Source of the DNA: CAZQKW01 sp964594075
GTDB taxonomy: Bacteria > Desulfobacterota > WTBG01 > CAIYCZ01
Direction of reading: 5' to 3'
DNA length: 64,000 nucleotides
Assembly: GCA_964594075.1 (NCBI GenBank)
Contig: CAZQKW010000013.1
Span: forward strand, 11,264 to 75,263
How positions within the stretch are numbered: the first letter of the stretch is position 1; each line of letters begins with the position of its first letter. The position numbers and the translations under genes were made by a program. The notes beneath the pieces were generated by a model that was not told where the DNA came from, did not search any database, and was given only the letters and a program-made list of their open reading frames with translations. Positions 1-8,509 of this stretch are shown here, in pieces.

Positions 1-1381
1 AATCATACGCTCCCTCAGCAAACTCAATGCCCGCAGAAGCAACCTCAAACTTCCCTGTCCAAGCAAGTCCGTTCTTTATGGTTTCAACAGCCCGCGCCAT
101 TATTTCATCAGTTATTCTGAAATAGGCATCGCACTCCTGCGCCTTAAGATATCCTCCATAAAATCCATGGTGAGTCACAACAACCTTTAAGGATGCTGAA
201 GCAGGGATATTATATTTTGCTATTGCATACTTGACCGTCTCCAGACCGGCTTCAAAGTATTCATCGTGTTTGCCAAACGCCGGGGCAAAAGAAACAGGCA
301 TGCTAGCATCATATTTCTTTATCAGCTCTTCCGTAAGGGGGAAGACGTGCTGCCAATGCTTCTCAAACGGCTTATAGGTGAGATACTCACCAAGCGCATC
401 CTGGGTAGCAGGCCCCTTCCCATCAGTGATATCTTCAATACATTCTTTGTAGGTCTTGCCCGGCAGAGCACTCACCCCTTCGCCCTGCTCATCCACCCAG
501 TCATGGCCGTATGGGGAATAATTGTTGAATGCTGAATTAACATACGCGACCACCATGCGGCTCACTTTTTCCTCGTTTATGAGCTCCTCAATAGCCGTTT
601 CCGTGCTGTCGCTTATCTTCATGGGATTGCCGTAAGCGTCTTTATTTTCCATATAACCTTCCCATCCGTGACGGAATACAAACTCCCGCCATGGTAGCCG
701 TTCGGTGAGCCGGTCTTTGATATTGGACAATTCAGGGGAATCCGGCTCATAGCCCGGCGCATCATTTCCGTAAAAAAACTTCAGAGCAACTCTGCGATGA
801 GGATCTTTTCGACCCGGGAGAGTGAATAGCCAATGCATGCGACTAAACGTGCTCACTTCAAAAAAATCCGGCACCCCAGCTCCACCAGCAGAAGGGTCTT
901 TGACAACGGGCCCCAGAATCGTCTCACCAGTGCCAGGGTTAACCGTGCTGTCTGCGCTCAGCACAAAAAAGGCAATCGGCGGAACTCCTGGTCCAAACGT
1001 ATAGCAGTCCCTCGCAAAACTGTTGTCTCCGTTTGGTCCAGCATCAACAAGCGAAAATATTGGTTCAGTTCCTGCATATTCATCACAAAAGGCATTAATC
1101 GGGGTTCCTTCTGGAACGTTGCAGGCAGCGGCTTCTGCCTCATCTGCGTAGTGAATTACCGTATAACAATCATTTCCCTCGAACGGACCTCCCGCAAACC
1201 ATCCAGGAAAGAACACGTCCTTACTGCCGCCAAAAAAATCAGTATAAAATCGAAGGTCATTTTCTTCAGGCGTTCCAACATCAATAAGCAGAATGCCGAT
1301 TTTTTCTTTTTTAACACAGCCAAAACTAAGAACCAGCATCAATAATAGCAAAAATGTTTCTGTTAGGATACGCTTTGTCAT
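1..1381 (-). CDS. Putative lipoprotein with ferrochelatase-like N-terminus (3' end beyond window)
   Basis: An open minus-strand frame runs from ATG at 1381 off the left edge, with 460 residues visible and no stop. A GGAGG lies 5 nt upstream of the ATG. Residues 1-22 form a lipoprotein signal (hydrophobic run ending LSFGC, Cys22), so the mature protein should be lipid-anchored. Residues 27-37 (IGILLIDVGTP) resemble the opening strand of ferrochelatases, and a later segment has a VVTHHGFYGG motif that could be a metal- or substrate-binding His pair. Family membership is my inference from these short motifs only; a chelatase-like fold or an unrelated hydrolase are both possible. It is the last visible gene of a minus-strand run with the lipocalin, a 49-aa gene and a 172-aa gene. 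Confidence 0.7.
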   Translation of the reverse strand, partial: MTKRILTETFLLLLMLVLSFGCVKKEKIGILLIDVGTPEENDLRFYTDFFGGSKDVFFPGWFAGGPFEGNDCYTVIHYADEAEAAACNVPEGTPINAFCDEYAGTEPIFSLVDAGPNGDNSFARDCYTFGPGVPPIAFFVLSADSTVNPGTGETILGPVVKDPSAGGAGVPDFFEVSTFSRMHWLFTLPGRKDPHRRVALKFFYGNDAPGYEPDSPELSNIKDRLTERLPWREFVFRHGWEGYMENKDAYGNPMKISDSTETAIEELINEEKVSRMVVAYVNSAFNNYSPYGHDWVDEQGEGVSALPGKTYKECIEDITDGKGPATQDALGEYLTYKPFEKHWQHVFPLTEELIKKYDASMPVSFAPAFGKHDEYFEAGLETVKYAIAKYNIPASASLKVVVTHHGFYGGYLKAQECDAYFRITDEIMARAVETIKNGLAWTGKFEVASAGIEFAEGAYD

Positions 1382-1448
1382 GTGAGCCTCCGCGATAAAT
1401 TGAGTTAAAATAGCTTCTTTACTCCTTGCTGAAGGATACACTTTTTTC

Positions 1449-2045
1449 TTATTCAGCACTGCATTTGTAATCAATCTGGTTGGTCATCTTGAAGCGCGCA
1501 AAATCATAGCCCTTTGCCTGAAGGCGTTCGGCAATCCCCTTTAAGACTTCAGGTGGCAGCGAGGGCGTCCTGCTCAAAATCCAGCCAATGCTGCGGCTGG
1601 GGTGTCCGACTACCGCATATTCATAGTTGGGCCCGAGATCAATAATCCAGTAATCACCGGCAAAGGGATGGAATCCCAGGATGGAGAAAAAACTTACTTT
1701 TAATTTTGCATTCGTGTTCTTATCCACCACCCATGCGCGGCCTCGAGCCACTTTTTTTTTGCCGTCACTCGTACAGCACTGGTTTACCACGCCAACCGTT
1801 CCTTCCTTAATAAGGCTGTAGGTCGCAGTCGTGCCGCCAGCACAACCTTTTTGAAAAAAGACCGGGATATGCGCAATTTCATACCACTTGCCCAGATAAC
1901 GGCTCAAATCAACGCGCTCAACCACCTGAAGCTCTTCCGCACCGTTTGCCGGCTCGACGGCCGGTGCGATACCTGCGCCAGACAAAACCGCTAACACCAG
2001 CAGTGCGCAAACAAATGCAGAGCACGATACGGGAATGTATTGCAT
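1449..2045 (-). CDS. Lipocalin family protein (Blc-like)
   Basis: 198 residues. An upstream ATG at 2099 exists, but the ATG at 2045 is preceded by AAGGAGG at 6 nt and starts a clear export signal, so I use 2045. Residues 1-30 are a hydrophobic signal. The lipocalin signature GKWYE is at residues 52-56. Conserved barrel segments follow (TTATYSL, WVVDKN, YWIIDLG, YAVVGHPSR, WILSRTP), matching the Blc/apolipoprotein D group of about 175-200 residues. The family binds hydrophobic ligands such as lysophospholipids in the envelope. There is no canonical lipobox, so a soluble periplasmic form is possible. It lies 47 nt downstream of the small Cys-rich gene on the same strand. Confidence 0.9.
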   Translation of the reverse strand: MQYIPVSCSAFVCALLVLAVLSGAGIAPAVEPANGAEELQVVERVDLSRYLGKWYEIAHIPVFFQKGCAGGTTATYSLIKEGTVGVVNQCCTSDGKKKVARGRAWVVDKNTNAKLKVSFFSILGFHPFAGDYWIIDLGPNYEYAVVGHPSRSIGWILSRTPSLPPEVLKGIAERLQAKGYDFARFKMTNQIDYKCSAE

Positions 2046-2092
2046 TATAGCCTCCTTTACGGTGCCCCGCCGGGACCGTTTCGCTGTGCCTT

Positions 2093-2242
2093 TCAGCAAC
2101 CCGGCTCACCGGGATGACCGCAGCAATTTTGAAGTTTTTTTATCTTAATGAAATTATTTTTTATGATACGGTGCAGTTTCTCATGCCATGGCATTTTACT
2201 GCGCAGATTGGCAATAAACTCCTGAGGACTGGGTTGTGACAT
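2093..2242 (-). CDS. Small basic protein with C-terminal CCGHPGEPGC motif
   Basis: A 49-residue frame from ATG 2242 to TGA 2093-2095. Residues 1-38 are helical and basic (with RSKMPWHEKL and HRIIKNNF), and the protein ends in the compact motif CCGHPGEPGC. I recall small bacterial and archaeal proteins of this size with the same terminal Cys-Cys-Gly...Pro-Gly-Cys signature, usually of unknown function; that is memory, not a search. The three cysteines and the histidine suggest metal or cofactor binding (inference). The ribosome site is weak (GGAAG). It sits between a 172-aa gene (gap 30 nt) and the lipocalin (gap 47 nt), probably in one transcript. Confidence 0.7.
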   Translation of the reverse strand: MSQPSPQEFIANLRSKMPWHEKLHRIIKNNFIKIKKLQNCCGHPGEPGC

Positions 2243-2272
2243 ATATCAAAGCTTCCATCATTATTGATTAGG

Positions 2273-2791
2273 CTATTTTTTCAGGCTTACCCGGCAAATT
2301 TCTCCCGGAGTAACCTCAATTTCAATGCCAACTTTCTTAGCAAATGCCGTCCATAGGGGGATGCACCATTTGTGATGCACATCCTCCCACGTTATGCTGA
2401 ATGTGCCCAGAGAGCCCACAATGTCCAGCATCTCCTTATACGGGCACTGGAGAAGCCGCTCACCCGGCCTGACCTCAATTCTTTCAAATTGCTGATAATG
2501 GCATGAATTTGCTTCAAATATACCCCACAAACCTTTCTCAGGCCCTTGTTCCTGAACCCACCCGGCAATCATCTCAAGAATCGGGCCGAGTATATAGGCC
2601 TCATGCTCCACCTTTTCTTTCCAGAGATTATGTTGCACGACAAAATCAAGGTTCTGGAGGTGTGCTTTGATGAGTGCATCATTGAATTTATGCGGATAGG
2701 GCATAATATCAGTATAGGTCTGAAACAGCATGCGCACCGCTGGTTCAACATTTGCTGCCTGCTCGGCAAAATTGAATTCTATTCCTGGCAT
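2273..2791 (-). CDS. Conserved-looking hypothetical protein, 172 aa
   Basis: Start ATG 2791 has GAGGAG 7 nt upstream, and a TATAAT box lies at about 2814-2819 on the minus strand. There is no signal peptide or membrane segment; it looks like a soluble cytoplasmic protein. Cysteines at 97, 116, 143 and 166, with HHKWC at 139-143 and a C-terminal PGEICRVSLKK, recall small-molecule-binding proteins such as the amino-thiazoline carboxylate hydrolase-like group, but I cannot assign it. It heads the minus-strand group with the 49-aa protein and the lipocalin. Confidence 0.75.
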   Translation of the reverse strand: MPGIEFNFAEQAANVEPAVRMLFQTYTDIMPYPHKFNDALIKAHLQNLDFVVQHNLWKEKVEHEAYILGPILEMIAGWVQEQGPEKGLWGIFEANSCHYQQFERIEVRPGERLLQCPYKEMLDIVGSLGTFSITWEDVHHKWCIPLWTAFAKKVGIEIEVTPGEICRVSLKK

Positions 2792-2940
2792 AATAAGCTC
2801 CTCTATCTGTGTGATTATACTGTTAATGGTTTTTTATCAGAGATTACCCCGCTGTGCATGTATTTAGTTATAAACAATTTTTTGTAACATTGCAATTTTT
2901 CAAATAGCATAAAAAGTGCATGAGGAACTTCTCTATACTT

Positions 2941-3077
2941 TCCCAAAATTTACGCTGAAATACCGTTGAACCGCATGGGCACACAAAAACGCACTGGGAT
3001 TTATGAAGAACATCAACACAATCAGCACCTGGGGGTTTTTCATCACCATCAATAAATAACAATATTTTACGGAAAGT
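2941..3077 (-). repeat. Dispersed intergenic repeat R1, copy a
   Basis: Read on the minus strand, it starts near CTTTCC, contains AAAATATT and TATTGATGGTGATGAA, and ends with a CCCAGTGCG...CCCATGCGG block and a terminal AATTTTGGGA. The same ordered blocks recur at 13877-14007, 20545-20752, 34620-34808 and, partly, 48341-48391. It lies between divergent genes. Minus-strand ORFs through it are only shadows of the repeat. Confidence 0.6.
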
Positions 3078-3156
3078 TTTGAATAGCTTTTTTATTGACA
3101 GTGAAGCCCCATTATCTTAAGGTGGTCAGTAGTAATTCCTATAGGGAGGTTATGGG

Positions 3157-3636
3157 ATGATCACAAAAAGTATATTTAAAACAATCTTTCTGAGTATGAT
3201 GGTCTTTACCGCCGGATGTATGCGTGCTGCAAATCCTGTCCTGCCCCAGAGCAGCGTCCAGAAAAGTAATTTAACCGCAGGCATGGTGAAAAAATACGTC
3301 AAAATCGGCACTGCTACGCAGGCTGATATCCTTGCAGTATTCGGTGCTCCCAACATAATAACCAGAGACAAGAATGGCAATGAAGTGTGGACCTATGATC
3401 GGCAGAGCATGGCCAGTGCCTCCGAAATTGCCGCATGGAACGCGGGCGGCACCGCCACCGTCGGCGCCGCGGGGATTGCCGGCAGCACGCCGGTAGGTGG
3501 TATTGTGGGCGGGGGCGGATCAGCGGAAAAAGGCAGCAGCTCGGGCCAGGTAAGCAGCGCCACTTTTACCCTCATGATAACTTTTGACAGCAATGACGTG
3601 ATCAAAGACTACCGGATGATGGCAACGCAGTTTTAA
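3157..3636 (+). CDS. BamE/SmpA-like lipoprotein
   Basis: 159 residues; AGGGAGG precedes the ATG. Lipobox FTAGC places the lipidated Cys at 21. Residues about 50-82 (VKIGTATQADILAVFGAPN followed by GNEVWTYDR) match the BamE/SmpA helix-strand pattern 'G.T..ev...lG.P......g...w.Y'. Residues about 97-122 are a Gly/Ala/Ser-rich linker, then a final strand (TFTLMITFDSNDVIKDYRM) typical of the fold. Likely an envelope lipoprotein; whether it is the true BAM subunit is uncertain, because the Gly-rich insert is unusual and many paralogues share this fold. A second lipoprotein gene follows 14 nt downstream. Confidence 0.8.
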   Translation: MITKSIFKTIFLSMMVFTAGCMRAANPVLPQSSVQKSNLTAGMVKKYVKIGTATQADILAVFGAPNIITRDKNGNEVWTYDRQSMASASEIAAWNAGGTATVGAAGIAGSTPVGGIVGGGGSAEKGSSSGQVSSATFTLMITFDSNDVIKDYRMMATQF

Positions 3637-3650
3637 AGTTAAAAATTGCA

Positions 3651-4274
3651 ATGCGTATACGTTCTCATGGCATTATCATAATATTATTATTTGCATCATG
3701 GTTGCTGTGCGGATGTTTTGTCGGCGGCAGCAGAATTGCACCCCCGCCGTCGCTGTCATCTCAGCAGCGTGCCTCCATGCAGACTAAAGAGCTCAACGGG
3801 GATTTCGCTACCGCATTTGCGGCTACTATCTCCGTTCTCCAGGACGAAGGCTGGCAGATCGTGGAGGTGGAACGGGAAAGCGGCATTATTCAAGCAAGTT
3901 CCCTTAAGCGGCACGATATTATTGGTCCGACTGAAGACTGGTATGCAGAGCGTGATACAAAATACCGGGATAAGCTGGCCAAACAGGTTGCAAAATCTGA
4001 TTCACAACCTGCACAATGGACCAGATGGGAACAACTGACCGCTCACATTGAGCAGTGGGGCAAAAATACGGTGCGCGAGCGTATCACGATTACCAAGTTT
4101 GGCGCACGTATGCCGCAAACCTATAGCTTTTCTGATAAAAAAGGGCGGGATAAAATTTCTACCGAGGGCGGAACAGAGCAGTCGCTTATCATTGAAAATC
4201 CTGCAACTTACCAGTATCTTTTCCAGCAAATTCAGCGCGCAATTTTTATTCGTCAAGGCTTGACGGTAAACTAA
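3651..4274 (+). CDS. Lipoprotein of unknown function, 207 aa
   Basis: N-terminal hydrophobic run and lipobox LCGC (Cys22). The mature part has alternating strands and helices (FAATISVLQDEGWQIVEVERESGIIQASS), resembling small envelope proteins that test 'how the new state differs from baseline', but I cannot name a family. No ribosome site is evident before the ATG, which lies 14 nt after the BamE-like gene, so translation may depend on coupling. Probably co-transcribed with that gene. Confidence 0.75.
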   Translation: MRIRSHGIIIILLFASWLLCGCFVGGSRIAPPPSLSSQQRASMQTKELNGDFATAFAATISVLQDEGWQIVEVERESGIIQASSLKRHDIIGPTEDWYAERDTKYRDKLAKQVAKSDSQPAQWTRWEQLTAHIEQWGKNTVRERITITKFGARMPQTYSFSDKKGRDKISTEGGTEQSLIIENPATYQYLFQQIQRAIFIRQGLTVN

Positions 4275-4320
4275 ACCAGCGCCTTCTAAAAATGACGCAG
4301 GACGCGCCGCGTATCTATTA

Positions 4321-4836
4321 TCAGGTAAACTGCCACTTCTGCAGCCAGTGCTGAACATTGCGGGCGCTGGTGATGTTAAGATTTTCCTGCCGCACCAGCT
4401 CTTTCACGGATGTGAGATACTGCTCGCTTTTGCTTTTATACATATACTCTATGAGGGAAAAAGCACGGGCAAAAGGTCTGCGTAGTGTAATACTTATATG
4501 ATATAGATCGGTAATCATGTGCAGCACCATCGCCGCAACGACATATATGAGCTCAGGGTACAGCACCGATAGCCCCGCCATGACAATAAAGAACTCTATG
4601 GTATGAAAAGCGCTCAGAACCAGAAAGTTTTTATCCAGATTATCTTCAATGAGATTGCAATAGGTAAACAGTCCCCGCACATCGCAGGACTTTGTGTCTC
4701 TCACATACTCAAACACATGATCCACATCAATAAGCACGGTTGCCAGGCCAAACGAAACGGCATGCTCGCCTATGACCGGATAGAGAGCCGCCGTCGCTGC
4801 CACAGCCTGTAAAGCGTGGGTTTTAAGCCTGCTCAT
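4321..4836 (-). CDS. Integral membrane protein, YdjM/DUF457-like
   Basis: 171 residues with three or four hydrophobic segments (about 8-22, 75-92, 96-112). It contains IDVDHVFEY and LHMITDLYH, Asp/His clusters typical of membrane-bound metal-dependent hydrolase-like proteins (DUF457 group). It is convergent with the lipoprotein pair, leaving 46 nt between stops. Assignment to the family rests on these clusters only. Confidence 0.6.
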   Translation of the reverse strand: MSRLKTHALQAVAATAALYPVIGEHAVSFGLATVLIDVDHVFEYVRDTKSCDVRGLFTYCNLIEDNLDKNFLVLSAFHTIEFFIVMAGLSVLYPELIYVVAAMVLHMITDLYHISITLRRPFARAFSLIEYMYKSKSEQYLTSVKELVRQENLNITSARNVQHWLQKWQFT

Positions 4837-4857
4837 CGTTTTTTCCCATTTCTGCCT

Positions 4858-5298
4858 TTATCTGCCCTTCAACTCAAAAGTCCATGATGATATTTTATCT
4901 GGTCCCTTGAATAGACAGCCTTTATTCTGATAGCTGTTGTCCGAAGTTTTTATCAGCACCTCAGTCCCTGAATAGATAGTTTCGTCTGACTGATATAGTG
5001 AAAATATTGTATCGTCAATAATAACAAATTGTCCTTTAAGCTTTCCAAGTTTACTATTAAACGACTCCCACTGTGTGACATATGGCGTATCGTCAGAAAA
5101 CGGTAGAACTTCATACCTGTTTTTAATTTCCTGAGGGGCATCTCCGAAAATGCGGATGACGCTTTCAATAATTACCTTATCTGGCTGATGAATAATACTG
5201 CTTTCCCCGGCTGCCGGAATAGGGTTGTCAGCGCTGTCAAAATAAACACCGGTGGCAATCCATGACTGCTCGGTTAAAAGGAAAGTATGTTTTATCAT
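4858..5298 (-). CDS. Hypothetical protein, 146 aa
   Basis: Starts at ATG 5298; a stop is found seven codons upstream in frame, so the start cannot move far. Predicted all-beta, soluble, with no signal peptide; it ends SSWTFELKGR. The pattern (IIESVIRIFG, FVIIDDTIFSLYQSDETIYSGTEVLI) looks like a small barrel. No recognised family. It is 21 nt upstream of the membrane protein on the same strand, so the two are probably transcribed together. Confidence 0.6.
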   Translation of the reverse strand: MIKHTFLLTEQSWIATGVYFDSADNPIPAAGESSIIHQPDKVIIESVIRIFGDAPQEIKNRYEVLPFSDDTPYVTQWESFNSKLGKLKGQFVIIDDTIFSLYQSDETIYSGTEVLIKTSDNSYQNKGCLFKGPDKISSWTFELKGR

Positions 5299-5674
5299 CG
5301 CTGGCCCCGCGCTCTAATTCTTGTCTTCATATTTGACAGTGAACCAACAGCCGCAAACAATATCTCGGCACATGATAACCCTGTTGATACCATGTTCCCG
5401 AACACTATATACATGATGACGTTTCTAAAAATATACACTCGTGCATATACCAATTGCTATTGGCCCAATAATAATATAGATTTAAAACAAAATACCTAAT
5501 CAGGCAAATGAAAAGTGAATCCTTATCTATTGAGGGAGGCTGTGCGGACTGTCAATATAAACGGCTTCAGGTGCTCGATGATATGCCGTTGAGAACTGCA
5601 CATAAAGACATTAGGGAAGGGAAGATTTTTCTATAATCCTGGTGACAAACTAAGCTCAATCAGAGGAGATATGC
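5299..5674. other. Intergenic region with possible 42-aa ORF and promoter
   Basis: A 376-bp gap. A plus-strand frame 5508-5636 encodes 42 residues with a CADC motif (GGCADCQYKRLQVLDDMPL), but it has no ribosome site and may be a gene fragment. TATAAT at 5632-5637 overlaps its stop and lies 38 nt before the nitroreductase start, so it is a plausible -10 box for that gene; the -35 is poor. Nothing else is supported. Confidence 0.35.
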
Positions 5675-6337
5675 ATGGATATAATGACTCATATTAAAGC
5701 GCGAAAAAGTATTCGCCATTTTACTGCAGATGTGCCATCCCGTGAATTGATATTAGAGTGTCTTGAAGGCGCTTCCTGGGCTCCAAACCCCACGAGCCAG
5801 CAGCCTTGGAAATTTATTGTCCTGACCGGTGCCAGCCTTAAAACCGTATGCCAGGTTATTGAGGAGAATTTTGCCACCGCAGCCGCACAAATGGCAGAAT
5901 GCCCAGCGCCTGCTTTAAGTGAGGATATGGCACAGGTTCTTAAAGAGCGAAAGGATCGGAATTTCTCTGAAATGCTCAGCTTTCTTAAGCAAAACGGTGT
6001 TGATCTGCAGTCAATAGGAAAGGGTAATTTTGTATTTCATAACGCGCCGCTGGGGGTTATTTTTGCCACCTATCCCTGCAAAGACCAGAATTTTCTAAAA
6101 GCTACGGTCGCTGCCATGCAGAATTTTATGCTTGCGGCCGCAGCGCGGGGCCTTGGCACATGCTGGATGAATGCTGTCTCCATATGCCAGCACGACATAA
6201 AAAAAGCTCTCGCGCTGTCACCTGATTTAATTCTTGTGGACGGCATTGCGGCGGGGTTTCCGGTTGAAGATTCGCCGGTCAATCAGCTTCCCCGGCACCG
6301 CCTGCCGATTGATAACGTAACAGAATTCCGCGCATAG
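5675..6337 (+). CDS. Nitroreductase family protein
   Basis: 220 residues, start ATG with AGAGGAGA upstream. It has the nitroreductase opening (RKSIRHFTAD, residues about 10-19), the GASWAPNPTSQQPWKFIVL segment that contacts FMN, and the C-terminal AAAARGLGTCWMNAV motif with an FPVED-like end. These enzymes are homodimeric flavoproteins that use NAD(P)H to reduce nitro compounds, quinones or enones; the natural substrate cannot be inferred. Monocistronic: a hairpin terminator overlaps its stop codon. Confidence 0.92.
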   Translation: MDIMTHIKARKSIRHFTADVPSRELILECLEGASWAPNPTSQQPWKFIVLTGASLKTVCQVIEENFATAAAQMAECPAPALSEDMAQVLKERKDRNFSEMLSFLKQNGVDLQSIGKGNFVFHNAPLGVIFATYPCKDQNFLKATVAAMQNFMLAAAARGLGTCWMNAVSICQHDIKKALALSPDLILVDGIAAGFPVEDSPVNQLPRHRLPIDNVTEFRA

Positions 6338-6350
6338 CGGAATTATTTTT
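6324..6350 (+). terminator. Rho-independent terminator of the nitroreductase gene
   Basis: Perfect 8-bp stem AATTCCGC (6324-6331) / GCGGAATT (6337-6344) with a 5-nt loop, followed by ATTTTT. The nitroreductase stop codon lies at the loop/stem border. Confidence 0.8.
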
Positions 6351-6385
6351 CACAACTTTGCAAGCGGCTGGGAGCGGGTTTAGAC

Positions 6386-7162
6386 ATGTTTGAAATAAGC
6401 GTTCTTGCGTCGGGAAGTTCTGGCAATTGTTTCTATATTGGCACCGATAAGGCGGACATACTTATTGATGCTGGTATAAGCTGCCGGCAGATCTGCCTGC
6501 GGCTGGAAAAAATCGGCAAAAGCATTCAGAATATACAGGGGATATTTATTACCCATGAACATACCGACCACATACAGGGCATTGATGTTCTGAATCGGCG
6601 CTATAATATACCCATTTATCTCAACAAGGGCACCCTTGAACACTGCTCACTCTCCATTACAAATGCCCAAATTATTAAAACTGATAAGGCATTTAATTTC
6701 CGGGGCCTGCAGATAGTGCCCTTTGCAAAAAGCCATGATGCCCATGAGCCGGTGAGCTATCTAATAATAAATGAGGGCAAAAAGGTGGGTGTTATAACGG
6801 ACGTCGGGTACTGCTGTGACAATGTTAAATACTCCCTTCAAGAGTGCGATGTGCTTATCCTTGAAGCTAACCATGATATTGAAATGCTGCATAATGGCCC
6901 CTACCCTCCGTATTTAAAAAAAAGAATTGCGGGAACGCGCGGACATCTTTCTAATCATGATGCAGCAATGGCAGTGTTTGAACACGCCAGTAAAAATCTG
7001 CGGCATGCACTGCTTTCGCATTTAAGTTTATATAATAATACGCCGGAATGTGCTCTCCAGACTTTTACCTCCATAATAAAGCAGCGAGACGATTTAAAAC
7101 ATCTGAAGACGCAGCTCTCATATAGAGGCGAGCCGACCGAGTTAATACGGCTGGGGACTTGA
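6386..7162 (+). CDS. MBL-fold metallo-hydrolase, YycJ/WalJ-like
   Basis: 258 residues. It opens with the family hallmark VLASGSSGNCFYIG, followed by the metal-binding HEHTDH at 57-62 and further ligands in KSHDAHEP and RGHLSNHD. This subfamily (YycJ/WalJ, a predicted 5'-3' exonuclease or phosphodiesterase) is normally 250-270 residues, so it is full length. An upstream GGGAG serves as ribosome site. The FAD oxidoreductase starts just after its stop, so the two are likely co-transcribed. Confidence 0.88.
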   Translation: MFEISVLASGSSGNCFYIGTDKADILIDAGISCRQICLRLEKIGKSIQNIQGIFITHEHTDHIQGIDVLNRRYNIPIYLNKGTLEHCSLSITNAQIIKTDKAFNFRGLQIVPFAKSHDAHEPVSYLIINEGKKVGVITDVGYCCDNVKYSLQECDVLILEANHDIEMLHNGPYPPYLKKRIAGTRGHLSNHDAAMAVFEHASKNLRHALLSHLSLYNNTPECALQTFTSIIKQRDDLKHLKTQLSYRGEPTELIRLGT

Positions 7163-7179
7163 CTTCAAGGATAGAACCT

Positions 7180-8484
7180 ATGGAAGCTGAATTTGATGTA
7201 ATCGTCATTGGCGCCGGTCCGGCGGGACTCGGTGCTGCAATAACCGCAGCCCGGGAAGGCCTCCGGGTGGCTCTTATTGAAAGAAAATCCCGCATTACTG
7301 CGGTGAAACGCTCCTGCTGCTCATCGCTCATCATTGAGCCGGGCACCCACGGAGAGAATATAGATCTTAAAGATGGGCAAATACTTTTTAAAAATACGGG
7401 GTTCTCTGTCCCGTATAATGGTCCGTTTATTCCGTTAACACGGGCCATCCGATTTTCCCCGTGTGGCAATAAACTGGTGTTTACTCAGGGGGGTGCGCCG
7501 CTTGCTGTTTCCATAAATAAGGAATGTTTGCTTGAAGGGTTGCTGCGCGAAGCGCAGCAACGCGGCGTAACGGTTTTGGAAAACACTCTTGCTGAAAAAG
7601 CGCACAATACCGGCACGTTGGTGAGCGTCACGGTTCGACATGTAAGCCGAAGCTATGAAATTTGTTCCAAAACCGTCATTGCTGCCGACGGTGTTAATTC
7701 ACGAATCGTTGACCACCTGGGTCTGAACAAAGAAAGAAAATATTTTGCTCAGTTTCATGTTGTCACCTATTATATGGAAGGTGTCTCCTGTCCGTATCCC
7801 CCTGCATGGATGGTTTTTGTCGGCAGGGGACACACCCCATCCGGCATGGGTCAGTTATATATGCTGCCTAAACCCCTGAAAAACGGTGCCACAGTTTATG
7901 AGGTAACGTACGGATGTCCGATTACTGAAAAGAGTGCGATTAAAACTGATCTTGACTGGTTTATCTGTCAAGGCAGGTTTTCTCGCTGGTTCCGGCAGGC
8001 GCGCTGCATAAAGACCCTTTCCGCTGTCCTGCGGTTTCATACTCCGCTTGCAGAACCGGTCGCCGGGCGGATTGTTGTCGCGGGCGATGCGGCCAGCTTT
8101 ATTGAGGTCTACATGCAGGGAGCTTTGATGTACGGCTACCAAGCGGCGAAGGCGCTTGCGAGTTTTTTGCGCAACGGTACCGGGCTGGAAGACTATATTT
8201 CATTCTGGCGAAAGACCTATGGCTATAACCAGCCAGGGTCGATCGAAGCTGCCACGCAGGCTTTTGGGCTTCATGTGCTTGATGATACCGAGATTGATTA
8301 TTTGTTCAGTTTAACCGATGGCGAAGAACATCCCGGCTTTGTGAATGAGTTCAGCGACCGGGAAAATATTATGAACGCGCTGCTAGTGCATATTAACGAG
8401 ATAAAAAGAGAGCAGCCGGCCCTTGCCGCGAAACTTGAAAACTTCGACACGCTATCTGTGCAAGAATTGCTGCAGGTTGATTAA
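7180..8484 (+). CDS. FAD-dependent oxidoreductase, geranylgeranyl-reductase family
   Basis: 434 residues from ATG 7180 (AAGGA 7-8 nt upstream); a TTG at 7159 overlapping the MBL stop is an alternative. The Rossmann motif GAGPAG is at 11-16, and the second FAD motif VVAGDAASFIEVYMQGALMYG (about 300-320) is typical of geranylgeranyl/digeranylgeranyl reductases and related flavin hydroxylases. A CC pair sits near residue 44 (KRSCCSS). Substrate unknown: isoprenoid or quinone side chains are candidates. The protein at 20853-22184 has the same architecture and matching motifs, so they are paralogues. Confidence 0.85.
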   Translation: MEAEFDVIVIGAGPAGLGAAITAAREGLRVALIERKSRITAVKRSCCSSLIIEPGTHGENIDLKDGQILFKNTGFSVPYNGPFIPLTRAIRFSPCGNKLVFTQGGAPLAVSINKECLLEGLLREAQQRGVTVLENTLAEKAHNTGTLVSVTVRHVSRSYEICSKTVIAADGVNSRIVDHLGLNKERKYFAQFHVVTYYMEGVSCPYPPAWMVFVGRGHTPSGMGQLYMLPKPLKNGATVYEVTYGCPITEKSAIKTDLDWFICQGRFSRWFRQARCIKTLSAVLRFHTPLAEPVAGRIVVAGDAASFIEVYMQGALMYGYQAAKALASFLRNGTGLEDYISFWRKTYGYNQPGSIEAATQAFGLHVLDDTEIDYLFSLTDGEEHPGFVNEFSDRENIMNALLVHINEIKREQPALAAKLENFDTLSVQELLQVD

Positions 8485-8509
8485 CTGAACTGAACAACAA
8501 AAGCAAGCT

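Noticed and set aside
266..1345. Several plus-strand ORFs of 60-170 aa
   Set aside because: They lie antisense to the 460-residue lipoprotein frame, which has a signal peptide, a ribosome site and coherent composition.
2868..3062. 64-aa minus-strand ORF with Cys residues
   Set aside because: Same reason: it runs through R1 copy a and has no ribosome site.
5287..5499. 70-aa plus-strand ORF
   Set aside because: Starts inside the antisense gene, no ribosome site, no recognisable sequence.
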